Below are positions 7,882-16,730 of a DNA stretch of 64,000 nt, in pieces; position 1 is the stretch's first letter; every line of letters starts with the position of its first letter. Both the position numbers and the translations under genes were made by a program. Origin of the DNA: Pseudomonas sp. GOM7 (lineage in GTDB: Bacteria > Pseudomonadota > Gammaproteobacteria > Pseudomonadales > Pseudomonadaceae); the NCBI RefSeq assembly GCF_026723825.1, contig NZ_CP113519.1:3410001-3474000 (forward strand), given 5' to 3'. A model generated the notes under the pieces. That model made no database searches and was not told the origin of the DNA. It saw only the letters and a program-made list of their open reading frames with translations.

Positions 7882-8649
7882 ATGAAACACGCCCGTATTC
7901 GCTACGAGAACCAGGTTCACACCGTCACCGTCGAGGCGGACAACGCGGTGCGCCTGGCCGATGGTCGCCTGCTCGCCGAAACCGAGGTCGAGTGGCTGCC
8001 GCCTGCCGAAGGCAGCATGTTCGCCCTCGGCCTGAACTACGCCGACCACGCCGCCGAACTGGCCTTCAAGGCGCCGACCGAGCCGCTGGCCTTCATCAAG
8101 TCGCCCGGCACCTACACCGGCCACAACCAGGTGACCTGGCGCCCGGACAACGTCAAGTACATGCACTACGAGTGCGAACTGGTGGCGGTGATCGGCAAGC
8201 CGGCGAAGAACGTCAAGCGCGATGACGCCCTCGAATATCTGGCCGGCTACACCGTTTGCAACGACTACGCCATCCGCGACTACCTGGAAAACTACTACCG
8301 CCCCAACCTGCGGGTGAAGAATCGCGACTGCACCACCCCGGTCGGCCCGTGGATGGTCGATGCCGCCGACGTGGCGGACCCGTCCAAGCTCAAGCTGCGC
8401 ACCTGGATCAACGGCGAGTTGAAACAGGAAGGCACGACGGCGGACATGATCTTCGACATCCCCTACCTCATCGAATACTTCTCCAGCTTCATGACCCTAC
8501 AGCCGGGCGACATGATCGCCACCGGCACGCCGGAAGGCCTGGCCGACGTGGTGCCGGGCGATGAAGTAGTGGTGGAAGTGGAAGGCGTTGGCCGTCTGGT
8601 CAACCGCATCGTCAGCGAATCCGAATTCTTCGCCGCCCACGGCAAGTGA
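7882..8649 (+). CDS. hpaG2: HpaG2: 4-hydroxyphenylacetate degradation isomerase/decarboxylase, C-terminal-type subunit
   Basis: A 255-residue fumarylacetoacetate-hydrolase-fold protein with the metal-binding blocks ALGLNYADHA, YECELVAVIGK (acidic ligands), NDYAIRDYLENYYRPNLRVKNRD and ATGTPEGLADVVPGDEV. It is the catalytic partner of HpaG1 in decarboxylation and isomerisation of the ring-fission product. A strong AAGGAGAG site precedes the ATG. It follows HpaG1 by 10 bp and precedes hpaE by 19 bp, so all are co-transcribed. Confidence 0.9.
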   Translation: MKHARIRYENQVHTVTVEADNAVRLADGRLLAETEVEWLPPAEGSMFALGLNYADHAAELAFKAPTEPLAFIKSPGTYTGHNQVTWRPDNVKYMHYECELVAVIGKPAKNVKRDDALEYLAGYTVCNDYAIRDYLENYYRPNLRVKNRDCTTPVGPWMVDAADVADPSKLKLRTWINGELKQEGTTADMIFDIPYLIEYFSSFMTLQPGDMIATGTPEGLADVVPGDEVVVEVEGVGRLVNRIVSESEFFAAHGK

Positions 8650-8668
8650 CCAACACGAGGCAGAACAC

Positions 8669-10129
8669 ATGATCAAGCACTGGATCAATGGCCAGGAAGT
8701 CGAGAGCAACGAGACTTTCACCAACTACAACCCGGCCACCGGCGAAGCCATCGGTGAAGTCGCCAGCGGCGGCGCCGAGGAAATCAACCGCGCCGTGGCC
8801 GCCGCCAAGGAAGCCTTCCCGAAGTGGGCCAATACCCCGGCCAAGGAGCGCGCCAAGCTGATGCGCAAGCTGGGTGAGCTGATCGACCAGAACGTGCCGA
8901 ATCTGGCCGAGCTGGAAACCCTCGACACCGGCTTGCCGATCCACCAGACCAAGAACGTGCTGATCCCGCGCGCCTCGCACAACTTCGATTTCTTTGCCGA
9001 AGTCTGCACGCGCATGGATGGCCACAGCTACCCGGTCGACGACCAGATGCTCAACTACACCCTGTATCAGCCGGTCGGTGTGTGTGGCCTGGTGTCGCCG
9101 TGGAACGTGCCGTTCATGACCGCCACCTGGAAGACCGCGCCCTGCCTGGCGCTGGGCAACACCGCGGTGCTGAAGATGAGCGAGCTATCGCCCTTGACCG
9201 CCAACGAGCTGGGCCGCCTGGCCCTGGAAGCCGGCATTCCGCCGGGCGTGCTCAACGTGGTGCAGGGTTACGGCGCCACAGCTGGCGACGCCCTGGTGCG
9301 TCACCCGGACGTGCGCGCGATCTCCTTCACCGGCGGCACTGCCACCGGCAAGAAGATCATGCAGACCGCCGGCCTGAAGAAGTATTCGATGGAGCTCGGC
9401 GGCAAGAGCCCGGTGCTGATCTTCGACGATGCCGACCTCGATCGCGCCCTCGATGCTGCGCTGTTCACCATCTTCTCGCTCAATGGTGAGCGCTGCACCG
9501 CAGGCAGCCGTATCTTCATCCAGGAAACCGTCTACGACCAGTTCGTCGCCGAGTTCGCCGCCCGTGCCAAACGCCTGATCGTTGGCGACCCGACCGACCC
9601 GAAGACCCAGGTCGGCTCGATGATCACCCAGGCGCATTACAACAAGGTCACCGGCTACATCAGGATCGGTATCGAAGAAGGTGCCGAGCTGCTCGCTGGC
9701 GGCCTGGAGCGCCCGGCCAATCTGCCGGCGCACCTGGCCAAGGGGCAGTTCATCCAGCCCACCGTGTTCGCCAACGTCGACAACCGCATGCGTATCGCCC
9801 AGGAAGAGATCTTCGGCCCGGTGGTGTGCCTGATCAAGTTCAAGGACGAAGCCGAAGCGCTGCGTCTGGCCAACGACACCGAATACGGCCTGGCCTCCTA
9901 CATCTGGACGCAGGACATCGGCAAGGCACACCGCCTGGCCCGTGGCATCGAAGCCGGCATGGTGTTCATCAACAGCCAGAACGTGCGTGACCTGCGCCAG
10001 CCATTCGGCGGCGTGAAGGGCTCGGGCACTGGTCGCGAAGGCGGCGAGTACAGCTTCGAGGTGTTTGCCGAGATCAAGAACGTGTGCATCTCCATGGGCA
10101 GCCACCACATCCCACGCTGGGGCATATAA
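8669..10129 (+). CDS. hpaE: 5-carboxymethyl-2-hydroxymuconate semialdehyde dehydrogenase
   Basis: A 486-residue NAD-dependent aldehyde dehydrogenase. Landmarks are PWNVPFMTATWK, FTGGTATGK, Glu242 in MELGGKSP and Cys276 in NGERCTAGS. It oxidises the ring-cleavage product of homoprotocatechuate to 5-carboxymethyl-2-hydroxymuconate. ATG at 8669 (MIKHWINGQEVES) has CGAGG 8 bp upstream and gives the usual family length; a longer in-frame start at 8588 would lie inside hpaG2. It sits between hpaG2 and hpaD in the operon. Confidence 0.93.
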   Translation: MIKHWINGQEVESNETFTNYNPATGEAIGEVASGGAEEINRAVAAAKEAFPKWANTPAKERAKLMRKLGELIDQNVPNLAELETLDTGLPIHQTKNVLIPRASHNFDFFAEVCTRMDGHSYPVDDQMLNYTLYQPVGVCGLVSPWNVPFMTATWKTAPCLALGNTAVLKMSELSPLTANELGRLALEAGIPPGVLNVVQGYGATAGDALVRHPDVRAISFTGGTATGKKIMQTAGLKKYSMELGGKSPVLIFDDADLDRALDAALFTIFSLNGERCTAGSRIFIQETVYDQFVAEFAARAKRLIVGDPTDPKTQVGSMITQAHYNKVTGYIRIGIEEGAELLAGGLERPANLPAHLAKGQFIQPTVFANVDNRMRIAQEEIFGPVVCLIKFKDEAEALRLANDTEYGLASYIWTQDIGKAHRLARGIEAGMVFINSQNVRDLRQPFGGVKGSGTGREGGEYSFEVFAEIKNVCISMGSHHIPRWGI

Positions 10130-10138
10130 AGCAGCTAC

Positions 10139-10189
10139 AAGCTTCAAGCGGCAGGCTGCAAGCCGGAGCATTGCTTTCGCCTTGCAGCC
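10139..10189. repeat. REP-like inverted repeat between hpaE and hpaD
   Basis: Contains AAGCTTCAAGCGGCAGGCTGC and a 9-bp inverted pair GGCTGCAAG (10154-10162) / CTTGCAGCC (10181-10189). The same word set recurs at 12381-12445 and 50988-51011, so it is one repeat family. It lies inside the operon and may stabilise or attenuate mRNA. Confidence 0.55.
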
Positions 10190-10220
10190 CATCGTCAACA
10201 AGAACAATCCGGAGATCACC

Positions 10221-11144
10221 ATGGGTAAGCTCGCTCTCGCCGCCAAGATCACCCACGTACCCTCGATGTACCTGTCGGAACTGCCCGGCCCGCGCCAGGG
10301 CTTTCGCCAGGCGGCCATCGACGGCCATATCGAAATCAGCAAGCGCTGCCGCGAACTGGGCGTCGACACCATCGTCGTGTTCGACACCCACTGGCTGGTC
10401 AACGCCAACTACCACGTACTCTGCGGCCCGCACTTCAAGGGGCTGTACACCAGCAACGAGCTGCCGCACTTCATCAGCAACATGGAGTACGAGTTCCCCG
10501 GCAACCCGGCGCTGGGCAAGATCCTCGCCGCCGAGTGCAACCGCATGGGCGTCGAGACCATGGCCCACGACGCCACCACCCTCGGCCCGGAGTACGGCAC
10601 CCTGGTGCCCATGCGCTACATGAACCAGGATCAGCACTTCAAGGTGGTCTCGGTCTCGGCCCTGTGCACCTCGCACTACCTGGCCGACAGCGCGCGCCTC
10701 GGCTGGGCCATGCGCAAGGCCGTGGAAGAGCACTACGACGGTACCGTGGCGTTCTTCGCCAGCGGCTCGCTGTCACACCGCTTCGCCCAGAACGGCCAGG
10801 CACCGGATTTCGCCACCAAGGTCTGGAGCCCGTTCCTGGAAACCCTCGACCACCGCGTGGTGCAGATGTGGCAGGACGGCGAGTGGGAGGCCTTCTGCGA
10901 CATGCTCCCGGAGTACGCCGTCAAGGGCCACGGCGAAGGCTTCATGCATGACACCGCCATGCTCCTCGGCGCGCTGGGCTGGTCGAAATACGACGCCAAG
11001 GCCGAGGTGGTGACCCCCTACTTCGGCTCCTCCGGCACCGGCCAGATCAACGCCATCTTCCCGGTCACACCACAGGACGGCTCCGCCATTCCCGCCGCCC
11101 AGGCCTCCAACCCGGCTGGCGTGCAGTCCACCAGCCGCCTGTAG
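10221..11144 (+). CDS. hpaD: 3,4-dihydroxyphenylacetate 2,3-dioxygenase (class III extradiol, LigB-like)
   Basis: A 307-residue Fe(II) extradiol dioxygenase of the LigB fold. Candidate metal/catalytic residues appear in AAKITHVPSMYL (His near residue 12), VVFDTHWLV, and FFASGSLSHRF. It opens the ring of homoprotocatechuate to 5-carboxymethyl-2-hydroxymuconate semialdehyde, the substrate of HpaE. ATG at 10221 with GGAGA upstream; the frame stays open 5' into the repeat but that part is not conserved. It matches the enterobacterial HpaD type rather than the vicinal-oxygen-chelate type. Confidence 0.92.
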   Translation: MGKLALAAKITHVPSMYLSELPGPRQGFRQAAIDGHIEISKRCRELGVDTIVVFDTHWLVNANYHVLCGPHFKGLYTSNELPHFISNMEYEFPGNPALGKILAAECNRMGVETMAHDATTLGPEYGTLVPMRYMNQDQHFKVVSVSALCTSHYLADSARLGWAMRKAVEEHYDGTVAFFASGSLSHRFAQNGQAPDFATKVWSPFLETLDHRVVQMWQDGEWEAFCDMLPEYAVKGHGEGFMHDTAMLLGALGWSKYDAKAEVVTPYFGSSGTGQINAIFPVTPQDGSAIPAAQASNPAGVQSTSRL

Positions 11145-11153
11145 GAGTTCGTC

Positions 11154-11564
11154 ATGCCCCACCTGGTACTGCTCTATACCCCTGACGTCGAACGTGACGT
11201 GGACGTCGGGGCACTGTGTCGCGCCCTGGCCGACTGCATGCTCGAACAACGCGACGAGGCCGGCAAGGCGGTGTTCCCCACCGGCGGCACGCGCGTGCTG
11301 GCCTATCCCGCCGCGCACTCGGCGGTGGCCGATGGCAAGGGGGATTACGGCTTTCTCTACGCCAACCTGCGCATGGGCGCCGGGCGCAGCCAGGCAGTGC
11401 ACCAGCAGGTCGGCGACAACCTGATGCACGTGCTGCGCGCGCACCTCGACGCCTTGCTGGTCAAACGCCCCACCGGCGTCACCCTGCAGATCGACGAAAG
11501 CCCCGGCCAGGTCTTCGACGCCAAGCACAGCAGCCTGCACCCGCTGTTCAACAAGACTTCCTGA
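11154..11564 (+). CDS. hpaF: 5-carboxymethyl-2-hydroxymuconate delta-isomerase
   Basis: A 136-residue tautomerase-superfamily protein beginning MPHLVLLYTPDV, so Pro1 is exposed as catalytic base after Met removal. It converts 5-carboxymethyl-2-hydroxymuconate to its oxo isomer, the substrate of HpaG. Length and the GGTRVLAYPA and FLYANLRMGAGR blocks fit HpaF (HpcD). TAGGAG precedes the start by 7 bp and hpaD ends 9 bp upstream. Confidence 0.9.
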   Translation: MPHLVLLYTPDVERDVDVGALCRALADCMLEQRDEAGKAVFPTGGTRVLAYPAAHSAVADGKGDYGFLYANLRMGAGRSQAVHQQVGDNLMHVLRAHLDALLVKRPTGVTLQIDESPGQVFDAKHSSLHPLFNKTS

Positions 11565-11576
11565 GGTTCATTGACC

Positions 11577-12380
11577 ATGCTCGATGCCAGCATCATTCAG
11601 CAGGCCGCCGCGCGCCTGGACACCGCCGAGCGTTCGCGCCAGCAGATTCGCCAGTTCTCCCTGGATTACCCCAGCATCACCATCGAAGACGCCTACGCCA
11701 TCCAGCGCGCCTGGGTCGAGCAGAAGATCAAGGACGGGCGCAAGCTGGTCGGCCACAAGATCGGCCTGACCTCGCGCGCCATGCAGGTGTCGTCCAACAT
11801 CACCGAGCCGGACTACGGTGCCCTGCTCGACGACATGCTGTTCGAGGAAGGCAGTGACATCCCCTTCGAGCGCTTCATCGTGCCGCGTGTGGAAGTGGAG
11901 CTGGCGTTCATCCTCGGCAAGCCGCTGAAAGGCCCGAACGTGACGATCTTCGACGTGCTCGAGGCCACCGAATGGGTGATCCCGGCGCTGGAAATCATCG
12001 ACGCGCGCATCCAGCAGGTCGACCCGGAAACCAAGGTCACCCGCAAGGTGTTCGACACCATCTCCGACAACGCCGCCAACGCGGGCGTGGTGATGGGCGG
12101 CCGCGCCGTGCGCCCCAGCGACATCGACCTGCGCAAGGTGCCGGCGGTGCTCTACCGCAATGGTGTGATCGAGGAATCCGGCGTCTCCGCCGCCGTGCTC
12201 AACCACCCCGCCAAGGGCGTGGCCTGGCTGGCCAACAAACTGGCGCCCTACGACGTCACCCTGCAGCCCGGGCAGATCATCCTCGGCGGCTCCTTCACCC
12301 GCCCGGTGGCGGCCAGCCCCGGCGATACCTTCCACGTCGACTACGACATGCTCGGCAGCATCGCCTGCCGGTTTATCTAA
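11577..12380 (+). CDS. hpaH: 2-oxo-hept-4-ene-1,7-dioate hydratase
   Basis: A 267-residue fumarylacetoacetase-like hydratase with [15 protein letters not shown], the metal-ligand block [16 protein letters not shown], and [12 protein letters not shown]. It adds water to 2-oxohept-4-ene-1,7-dioate to give 4-hydroxy-2-oxoheptanedioate for HpaI. ATG at 11577 (MLDASII) is preferred over the in-frame TTG at 11571; TGAGG lies 10 bp upstream. It resembles the MhpD/catechol-pathway hydratases, but the position between hpaF and hpaI fixes the call. Confidence 0.93.
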   Translation: MLDASIIQQAAARLDTAERSRQQIRQFSLDYPSITIEDAYAIQRAWVEQKIKDGRKLVGHKIGLTSRAMQVSSNITEPDYGALLDDMLFEEGSDIPFERFIVPRVEVELAFILGKPLKGPNVTIFDVLEATEWVIPALEIIDARIQQVDPETKVTRKVFDTISDNAANAGVVMGGRAVRPSDIDLRKVPAVLYRNGVIEESGVSAAVLNHPAKGVAWLANKLAPYDVTLQPGQIILGGSFTRPVAASPGDTFHVDYDMLGSIACRFI

Positions 12381-12445
12381 GCCGCAAGCGGCAAGCTTCA
12401 AGCCACAAGAAAAGCGGCGCTTGCTTGCCGCTTGCAGCTTGCGGC
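12381..12445. repeat. REP-like hairpin between hpaH and hpaI
   Basis: GCCGCAAGCGGCAAGC (12381-12396) pairs with GCTTGCCGCTTGC...GCGGC (12423-12445), giving a long imperfect hairpin in the operon. The words match the repeats at 10139 and 50988. Without a U tract it is more likely a mobile REP unit than a terminator. Confidence 0.6.
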
Positions 12446-12469
12446 TTGCAGCTCTGCGAAGGAGCCCCC

Positions 12470-13270
12470 ATGGACATGCCCATCAACCTCTTCAAGCAGC
12501 GCCTGCAGTCCGGCCCAGCGCAGATCGGCCTGTGGCTCGGTCTGGCCGACCCGTACTGCGCCGAGCTGGCGGCCAATGCCGGTTTCGACTGGCTGCTGAT
12601 CGACGGCGAGCACGCGCCCAACGATCTGCGCGGCCTGCTCGGCCAGTTGCAGGCTGTCGCACCTTACCCGAGCCAACCGGTGATTCGCCCGGTAATCGGC
12701 GACACCGCGCTGATCAAGCAACTATTGGATATCGGCGCGCAGACCCTGCTGGTGCCCATGGTGGAAAGCGCCGAGCAGGCCCGTGAACTGGTGCGCGCCA
12801 TGCACTACCCGCCGCACGGCATACGTGGCGTCGGCAGCGCCCTGGCACGTGCCTCGCGCTGGAACAGCATCCCCGGCTATCTGGACAAGGCCGACGCGCA
12901 GATGTGCCTGCTGGTGCAGATCGAGAATCTCGAAGGCCTGGCCAAGCTGGATGAAATCGTCGCGGTCGAAGGCGTCGACGGCGTGTTCATCGGCCCGGCC
13001 GACCTCAGCGCCGCCATGGGCCATCGCGGCAACCCGGGCCATCCGGACGTGCAGGCCGCCATCGAAGACGCCATCGTGCGGATCGGCAAGGCCGGCAAGG
13101 CCGCCGGCATCCTCAGCGCCGACCAGAGCCTGGCACGGCGCTACCTGGAACTGGGTGCCAGGTTCGTCGCCGTCGGCGTCGACACCACCGTGCTGATGCG
13201 CGGCCTGCAAACCCTGGCAGCGGCCTTCAAGAACGCGCCGGCCCCCACCAGTGGCGGCGGCGTGTACTGA
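12470..13270 (+). CDS. hpaI: 4-hydroxy-2-oxoheptanedioate aldolase
   Basis: A 266-residue class II pyruvate aldolase of the HpcH/HpaI fold. Key blocks are [11 protein letters not shown] (catalytic His near residue 48), [28 protein letters not shown], metal-binding Glu in [10 protein letters not shown] and [10 protein letters not shown]. It cleaves the C7 hydroxy-keto diacid to pyruvate and succinate semialdehyde, the last carbon-carbon step. AAGGAG lies 6 bp before the ATG. It follows the REP hairpin and precedes the succinate-semialdehyde dehydrogenase by 18 bp. Confidence 0.94.
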   Translation: MDMPINLFKQRLQSGPAQIGLWLGLADPYCAELAANAGFDWLLIDGEHAPNDLRGLLGQLQAVAPYPSQPVIRPVIGDTALIKQLLDIGAQTLLVPMVESAEQARELVRAMHYPPHGIRGVGSALARASRWNSIPGYLDKADAQMCLLVQIENLEGLAKLDEIVAVEGVDGVFIGPADLSAAMGHRGNPGHPDVQAAIEDAIVRIGKAGKAAGILSADQSLARRYLELGARFVAVGVDTTVLMRGLQTLAAAFKNAPAPTSGGGVY

Positions 13271-13288
13271 CCTGAGCAAGAGAACGAC

Positions 13289-14743
13289 ATGAAACTCTCC
13301 GATCTGAATCTGCTGCGCGAACAGGCTTTCATCGACGGTCAGTGGGTTGAGGCCGACGACGCGTCGCGCTTCGCCGTGACCAACCCGGCCAATGGCGAGC
13401 TGATCGCCGAAGTGGCTTCCCTCGGCCAGGCGGAAACCGCCCGCGCCATCGCCGCCGCCAAGGCCGCCCTGCCCGCCTGGCGCGAGAAGACCGCCAAGGA
13501 GCGCAGCGCCATCCTGCGCACCTGGTTCAACCTGATCATGGAAAACCAGGAAGACCTGGCCCGCCTGCTCAGTTGGGAACAAGGCAAACCGCTGGTCGAA
13601 AGCCGTGGCGAGATCGCCTACGGCGCCAGCTTCATCGAATGGTTCGCCGAGGAAGCCAAGCGCATCTACGGCGACGTCATCCCGCATGACAAGCAGGGCC
13701 GTCGCCTGGTGGTGATCAAGCAGGCCATCGGTGTGGTCGCAGCCATCACCCCGTGGAACTTCCCCAACGCCATGATCACCCGCAAGGTCGGCCCGGCCCT
13801 GGCCGCCGGCTGCACCGTGGTGCTCAAGCCCGCCTCGGAAACGCCGCTGTCGGCCCTGGCCCTGGCGGTGCTCGGCGAGCGCGCCGGTATTCCGGCTGGC
13901 GTGCTGAACATCGTGACGGGCAAGAACTCACGCGCCATCGGCGGCGAGCTGACCGGCAACCCGGACGTGCAGAAGCTGTCCTTCACCGGCTCCACCGGCA
14001 TCGGCAAGCTGCTGATGGCGCAGTGCGCGGAAACCATCAAGAAGGTGTCCCTGGAGCTGGGCGGTAACGCCCCCTTCATCGTCTTCGATGACGCCGACCT
14101 GGATGCCGCCGTGCAGGGCGCGCTGGGTTCCAAGTTCCGCAACAGCGGGCAGACCTGCGTGTGCACCAACCGCCTGCTGGTGCAGAACGGCGTGTACGAC
14201 GAATTCAGCAAACGCCTGGTCGCGGCCGTCAATGCGCTGAAGGTCGCGCCGGCCGACGAGGACGGCGCCCAGCAAGGCCCGCTGATCAACGCCCAGGCCG
14301 TGGCCAAGGTCGAGGAACATATCGCCGACGCCCTGAGCAAGGGTGCCAAGGTGCTGGCCGGTGGCAAACCCCATGCCCTGGGCGGTAGCTTCTTCGAGCC
14401 GACCGTGCTCGGCGATGTCACCCCAGAGATGCTGGTGGCGCGTGACGAAACCTTCGGCCCGCTGGCGCCGATCTTCCGCTTCGACAGCGAGGCCGAAGCC
14501 ATCGCCATGGCCAACGACACCGAGTTCGGCCTCGCCTCCTACCTCTACACCCGCGACCTGGGCCGTGTCTGGCGCGTCAGCGAGGCGCTGGAATACGGCA
14601 TGGTCGGCGTCAACGAAGGGCTGATTTCCACCGAAGTCGCGCCCTTCGGCGGCATCAAGCAATCCGGCCTCGGCCGCGAAGGCTCGCACTACGGCATCGA
14701 CGACTACATCGAGCAGAAGTACATGTGCCTGGGCATCGGTTGA
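13289..14743 (+). CDS. gabD: Succinate-semialdehyde dehydrogenase (GabD type)
   Basis: A 484-residue aldehyde dehydrogenase with PWNFPNAMITRKVGPALAAGC, FTGSTGIGK, SLELGGNAPFIVFDDADLD and catalytic Cys290 in NSGQTCVCTNR. This sequence style and length are those of GabD. As the last gene of the operon it turns the succinate semialdehyde released by HpaI into succinate. The symbol marks the family; a separate gabD for GABA use may exist elsewhere. The gene ends just before a strong terminator. Confidence 0.85.
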   Translation: MKLSDLNLLREQAFIDGQWVEADDASRFAVTNPANGELIAEVASLGQAETARAIAAAKAALPAWREKTAKERSAILRTWFNLIMENQEDLARLLSWEQGKPLVESRGEIAYGASFIEWFAEEAKRIYGDVIPHDKQGRRLVVIKQAIGVVAAITPWNFPNAMITRKVGPALAAGCTVVLKPASETPLSALALAVLGERAGIPAGVLNIVTGKNSRAIGGELTGNPDVQKLSFTGSTGIGKLLMAQCAETIKKVSLELGGNAPFIVFDDADLDAAVQGALGSKFRNSGQTCVCTNRLLVQNGVYDEFSKRLVAAVNALKVAPADEDGAQQGPLINAQAVAKVEEHIADALSKGAKVLAGGKPHALGGSFFEPTVLGDVTPEMLVARDETFGPLAPIFRFDSEAEAIAMANDTEFGLASYLYTRDLGRVWRVSEALEYGMVGVNEGLISTEVAPFGGIKQSGLGREGSHYGIDDYIEQKYMCLGIG

Positions 14744-14763
14744 TGCCAACCCTCACCCTGCTT

Positions 14764-14789
14764 GCGGCTCTCCAATAGAGCCGCTTTTT
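14764..14789 (+). terminator. Rho-independent terminator of the hpa operon
   Basis: GCGGCTCT / AGAGCCGC form a perfect 8-bp stem with a CCAAT loop, followed by TTTTT. It begins 21 bp after the dehydrogenase stop codon. Confidence 0.9.
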
Positions 14790-14801
14790 CTGAGCGGCCT
14801 C

Positions 14802-15332
14802 ATGATGAAAAATCTAATCAGCGCCACGCTGCTGTTTCTCAGCCAGTCCTTCAACGCCTTCGCAGGTGATGACGACGCCCTCTACCGTGAAGCGCTGCTC
14901 AAGGAACTGAACAACAGAGTCCTGGCAGGGCGAGTGGTCACGGCTCTGGCCGATGCTCACCAAGGGACGCCCCAGGGCGATTTCTGGCAGGCGTACAGTC
15001 AATTGGAAGCCAGGCAGTGGCCGCTTTATGCCCGGCAGGCCGAACAGTACGGGCTGGAACCGGGCGGCTGGATGCTCTCGCTCAAGGCCAGGGCATCGAT
15101 CATGTTCGCCCGGCTCTTCCCCGCGACCTTCCTCGACAAACTGGCGCAGGCAACGCAGCGCTATCTCACCGAGTTGCAGGCCGTTACGCCACCGGGCCCG
15201 GAGGCGCAATTCTGGAACCATGTCATCGCTCAGGAGCGAGCCCAGGCCAACGCGTTGCAGCGAGCGGCACGGCACGACCTCGCGGGCGCCCGCGCGGAAA
15301 TAGCCGACTTCCTGGCCAAGGCATTTCCTTGA
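14802..15332 (+). CDS. Putative exported protein of unknown function
   Basis: A 176-residue protein starting MMKNLISATLLFLSQSFNAFA, a typical Sec signal peptide with likely cleavage after AFA near residue 21. The mature part is predicted helical, without cysteines or a motif I recognise. It begins only 13 bp after the hpa terminator and its ribosome site is weak, so expression may depend on read-through or an unseen promoter. The end is 35 bp from the convergent MmgE/PrpD gene. Confidence 0.6.
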   Translation: MMKNLISATLLFLSQSFNAFAGDDDALYREALLKELNNRVLAGRVVTALADAHQGTPQGDFWQAYSQLEARQWPLYARQAEQYGLEPGGWMLSLKARASIMFARLFPATFLDKLAQATQRYLTELQAVTPPGPEAQFWNHVIAQERAQANALQRAARHDLAGARAEIADFLAKAFP

Positions 15333-15367
15333 GCCCTCTCGGAATGGGCTTCATGGATATTCGGCCG

Positions 15368-16714
15368 TCAGACACTCAGCCTGAGCATGCCTGGCAGTTC
15401 GTTCCCGTGGAGTACCGTCTGGCGTAGCGCGTTCAGTTGCGCCGAAGAGAGAACGCTACCGGCCAGCTCATCGAACTTGGCCACCAGCTCCGCATCCGAT
15501 AGCGGATCCTCCGGGTCACCCTTGCGGGTTTGCTGGAAATGCTCGAGCTGACGCCCATCTTTCAGCCTCACGAGCAGCCTGGCCATGCGCTTTTTCGGAT
15601 AAGCCGCCGCCAGTTCCTGATCCTCGCTAACGCTCACCCTGGCCATCAAGGCGCGAATCGCCGAGTGCGCCAGCGCCTCGGGGGCGAATGCCGCCAGGCG
15701 CACAGCGCCGAGCACCATCTGCGCAGCGACGCAGTATTGCAGACTGAAGCGCGCCTCCTGGGCCGATCCGGGATTGGCCCGGTTGCACATCTGGTAGGTC
15801 GCGCCGTAGCCCGCCACATGGATCGATTCGATGGCCTCGGCGGCGAAGCCCTCTCGTTCCTGCAATAGCCTCAAGCCATCGAGTGCCGGGAAAATATGCC
15901 CGCAACAACCATGATTCTTCACCGTCATGTGCATGATGGGCGTCCACGCCCCCAGGCCTTCGAGCGCCGCGGCCCAGTCACCGCTGGAAGCGCTGGTGGC
16001 AGCGGCGAAGCCGTTGTCGCCATGCAGGCTGTCGAGGGACGCCGTCACGCCATGGGCCGCGGCCATGCCCGCGAGGATGCCGGCATCGGCGGCATGGCCA
16101 GGATGCAAGGCCTTGGCCATGCCGTCGCCCTGCAGGTTCTGCTGGTGGCCCCCGGCGAAACTGCTCGAGAGCGCGATGGCATGGGCGATTCGCTCGGCAT
16201 CCGCGCCGAGCAGCATCGCGGTCGCCACCGCGGCGCCGATGGTGCCCACCGTGGAAGTGGTATGCCAGTAACGATAATGGCTGGGCTGAATGGCCAGGGA
16301 AACCCGGCAGCCCATCTCGTAACCGGCGATGATCGCACGGTGCAGTTGCTCCAGCGAGGCGCCCCGATCCTGGGCCACGGCCAGGGCGGCGGATATGGTC
16401 GGGCTGCCGGGGTGATAGCCACCGTCCTTGAAGATATCGTCGAATTCCACCGTATGGCTGGCGCAGGCATTGAGCAACGCGGCATGCCGTGCCGAGGTGG
16501 GCTGGCCGTCCACGTAGCAGATGGCGTTGCCCGCGCCACGGCAGGCAGCCAGGGCCTCGGCCAACAGGGTAGACGGGGGCAATGTACAGCCCGGCAGGGT
16601 CGTGGCGAACCAGTCGAGGATGACCCGCCGGGTAGCCCAGCGCAGGTCGTCGTCCAGGTCGCGGTGGTGCCAATTGGCCGCAGCCTCGGCCAGCACCAGG
16701 GTGGGATTGCTCAT
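15368..16714 (-). CDS. MmgE/PrpD family protein
   Basis: A 448-residue protein of the MmgE/PrpD fold (2-methylcitrate dehydratase, cis-aconitate decarboxylase, immune-response gene 1). Typical blocks are ILDWFATTLPG, ASHTVEFDDIF (active-site region), HPGSPTISAALAVA and KALHPGHAADAGILAGMAA. The family dehydrates or decarboxylates polycarboxylic acids. ATG at 16714 has AGGA upstream. It lies 16 bp after a CaiB-type CoA-transferase and downstream of a Bug-type binding protein on the same strand, suggesting breakdown of an imported di- or tricarboxylate. The exact reaction cannot be read from sequence. Confidence 0.8.
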   Translation of the reverse strand: MSNPTLVLAEAAANWHHRDLDDDLRWATRRVILDWFATTLPGCTLPPSTLLAEALAACRGAGNAICYVDGQPTSARHAALLNACASHTVEFDDIFKDGGYHPGSPTISAALAVAQDRGASLEQLHRAIIAGYEMGCRVSLAIQPSHYRYWHTTSTVGTIGAAVATAMLLGADAERIAHAIALSSSFAGGHQQNLQGDGMAKALHPGHAADAGILAGMAAAHGVTASLDSLHGDNGFAAATSASSGDWAAALEGLGAWTPIMHMTVKNHGCCGHIFPALDGLRLLQEREGFAAEAIESIHVAGYGATYQMCNRANPGSAQEARFSLQYCVAAQMVLGAVRLAAFAPEALAHSAIRALMARVSVSEDQELAAAYPKKRMARLLVRLKDGRQLEHFQQTRKGDPEDPLSDAELVAKFDELAGSVLSSAQLNALRQTVLHGNELPGMLRLSV

Positions 16715-16730
16715 CGTGGGTTCCTGAAGA

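Noticed and set aside
8588..8668. Upstream start for hpaE overlapping hpaG2
   Set aside because: The extra 27 residues read the hpaG2 3' end in another frame; ATG 8669 has a ribosome site and the family N-terminus.
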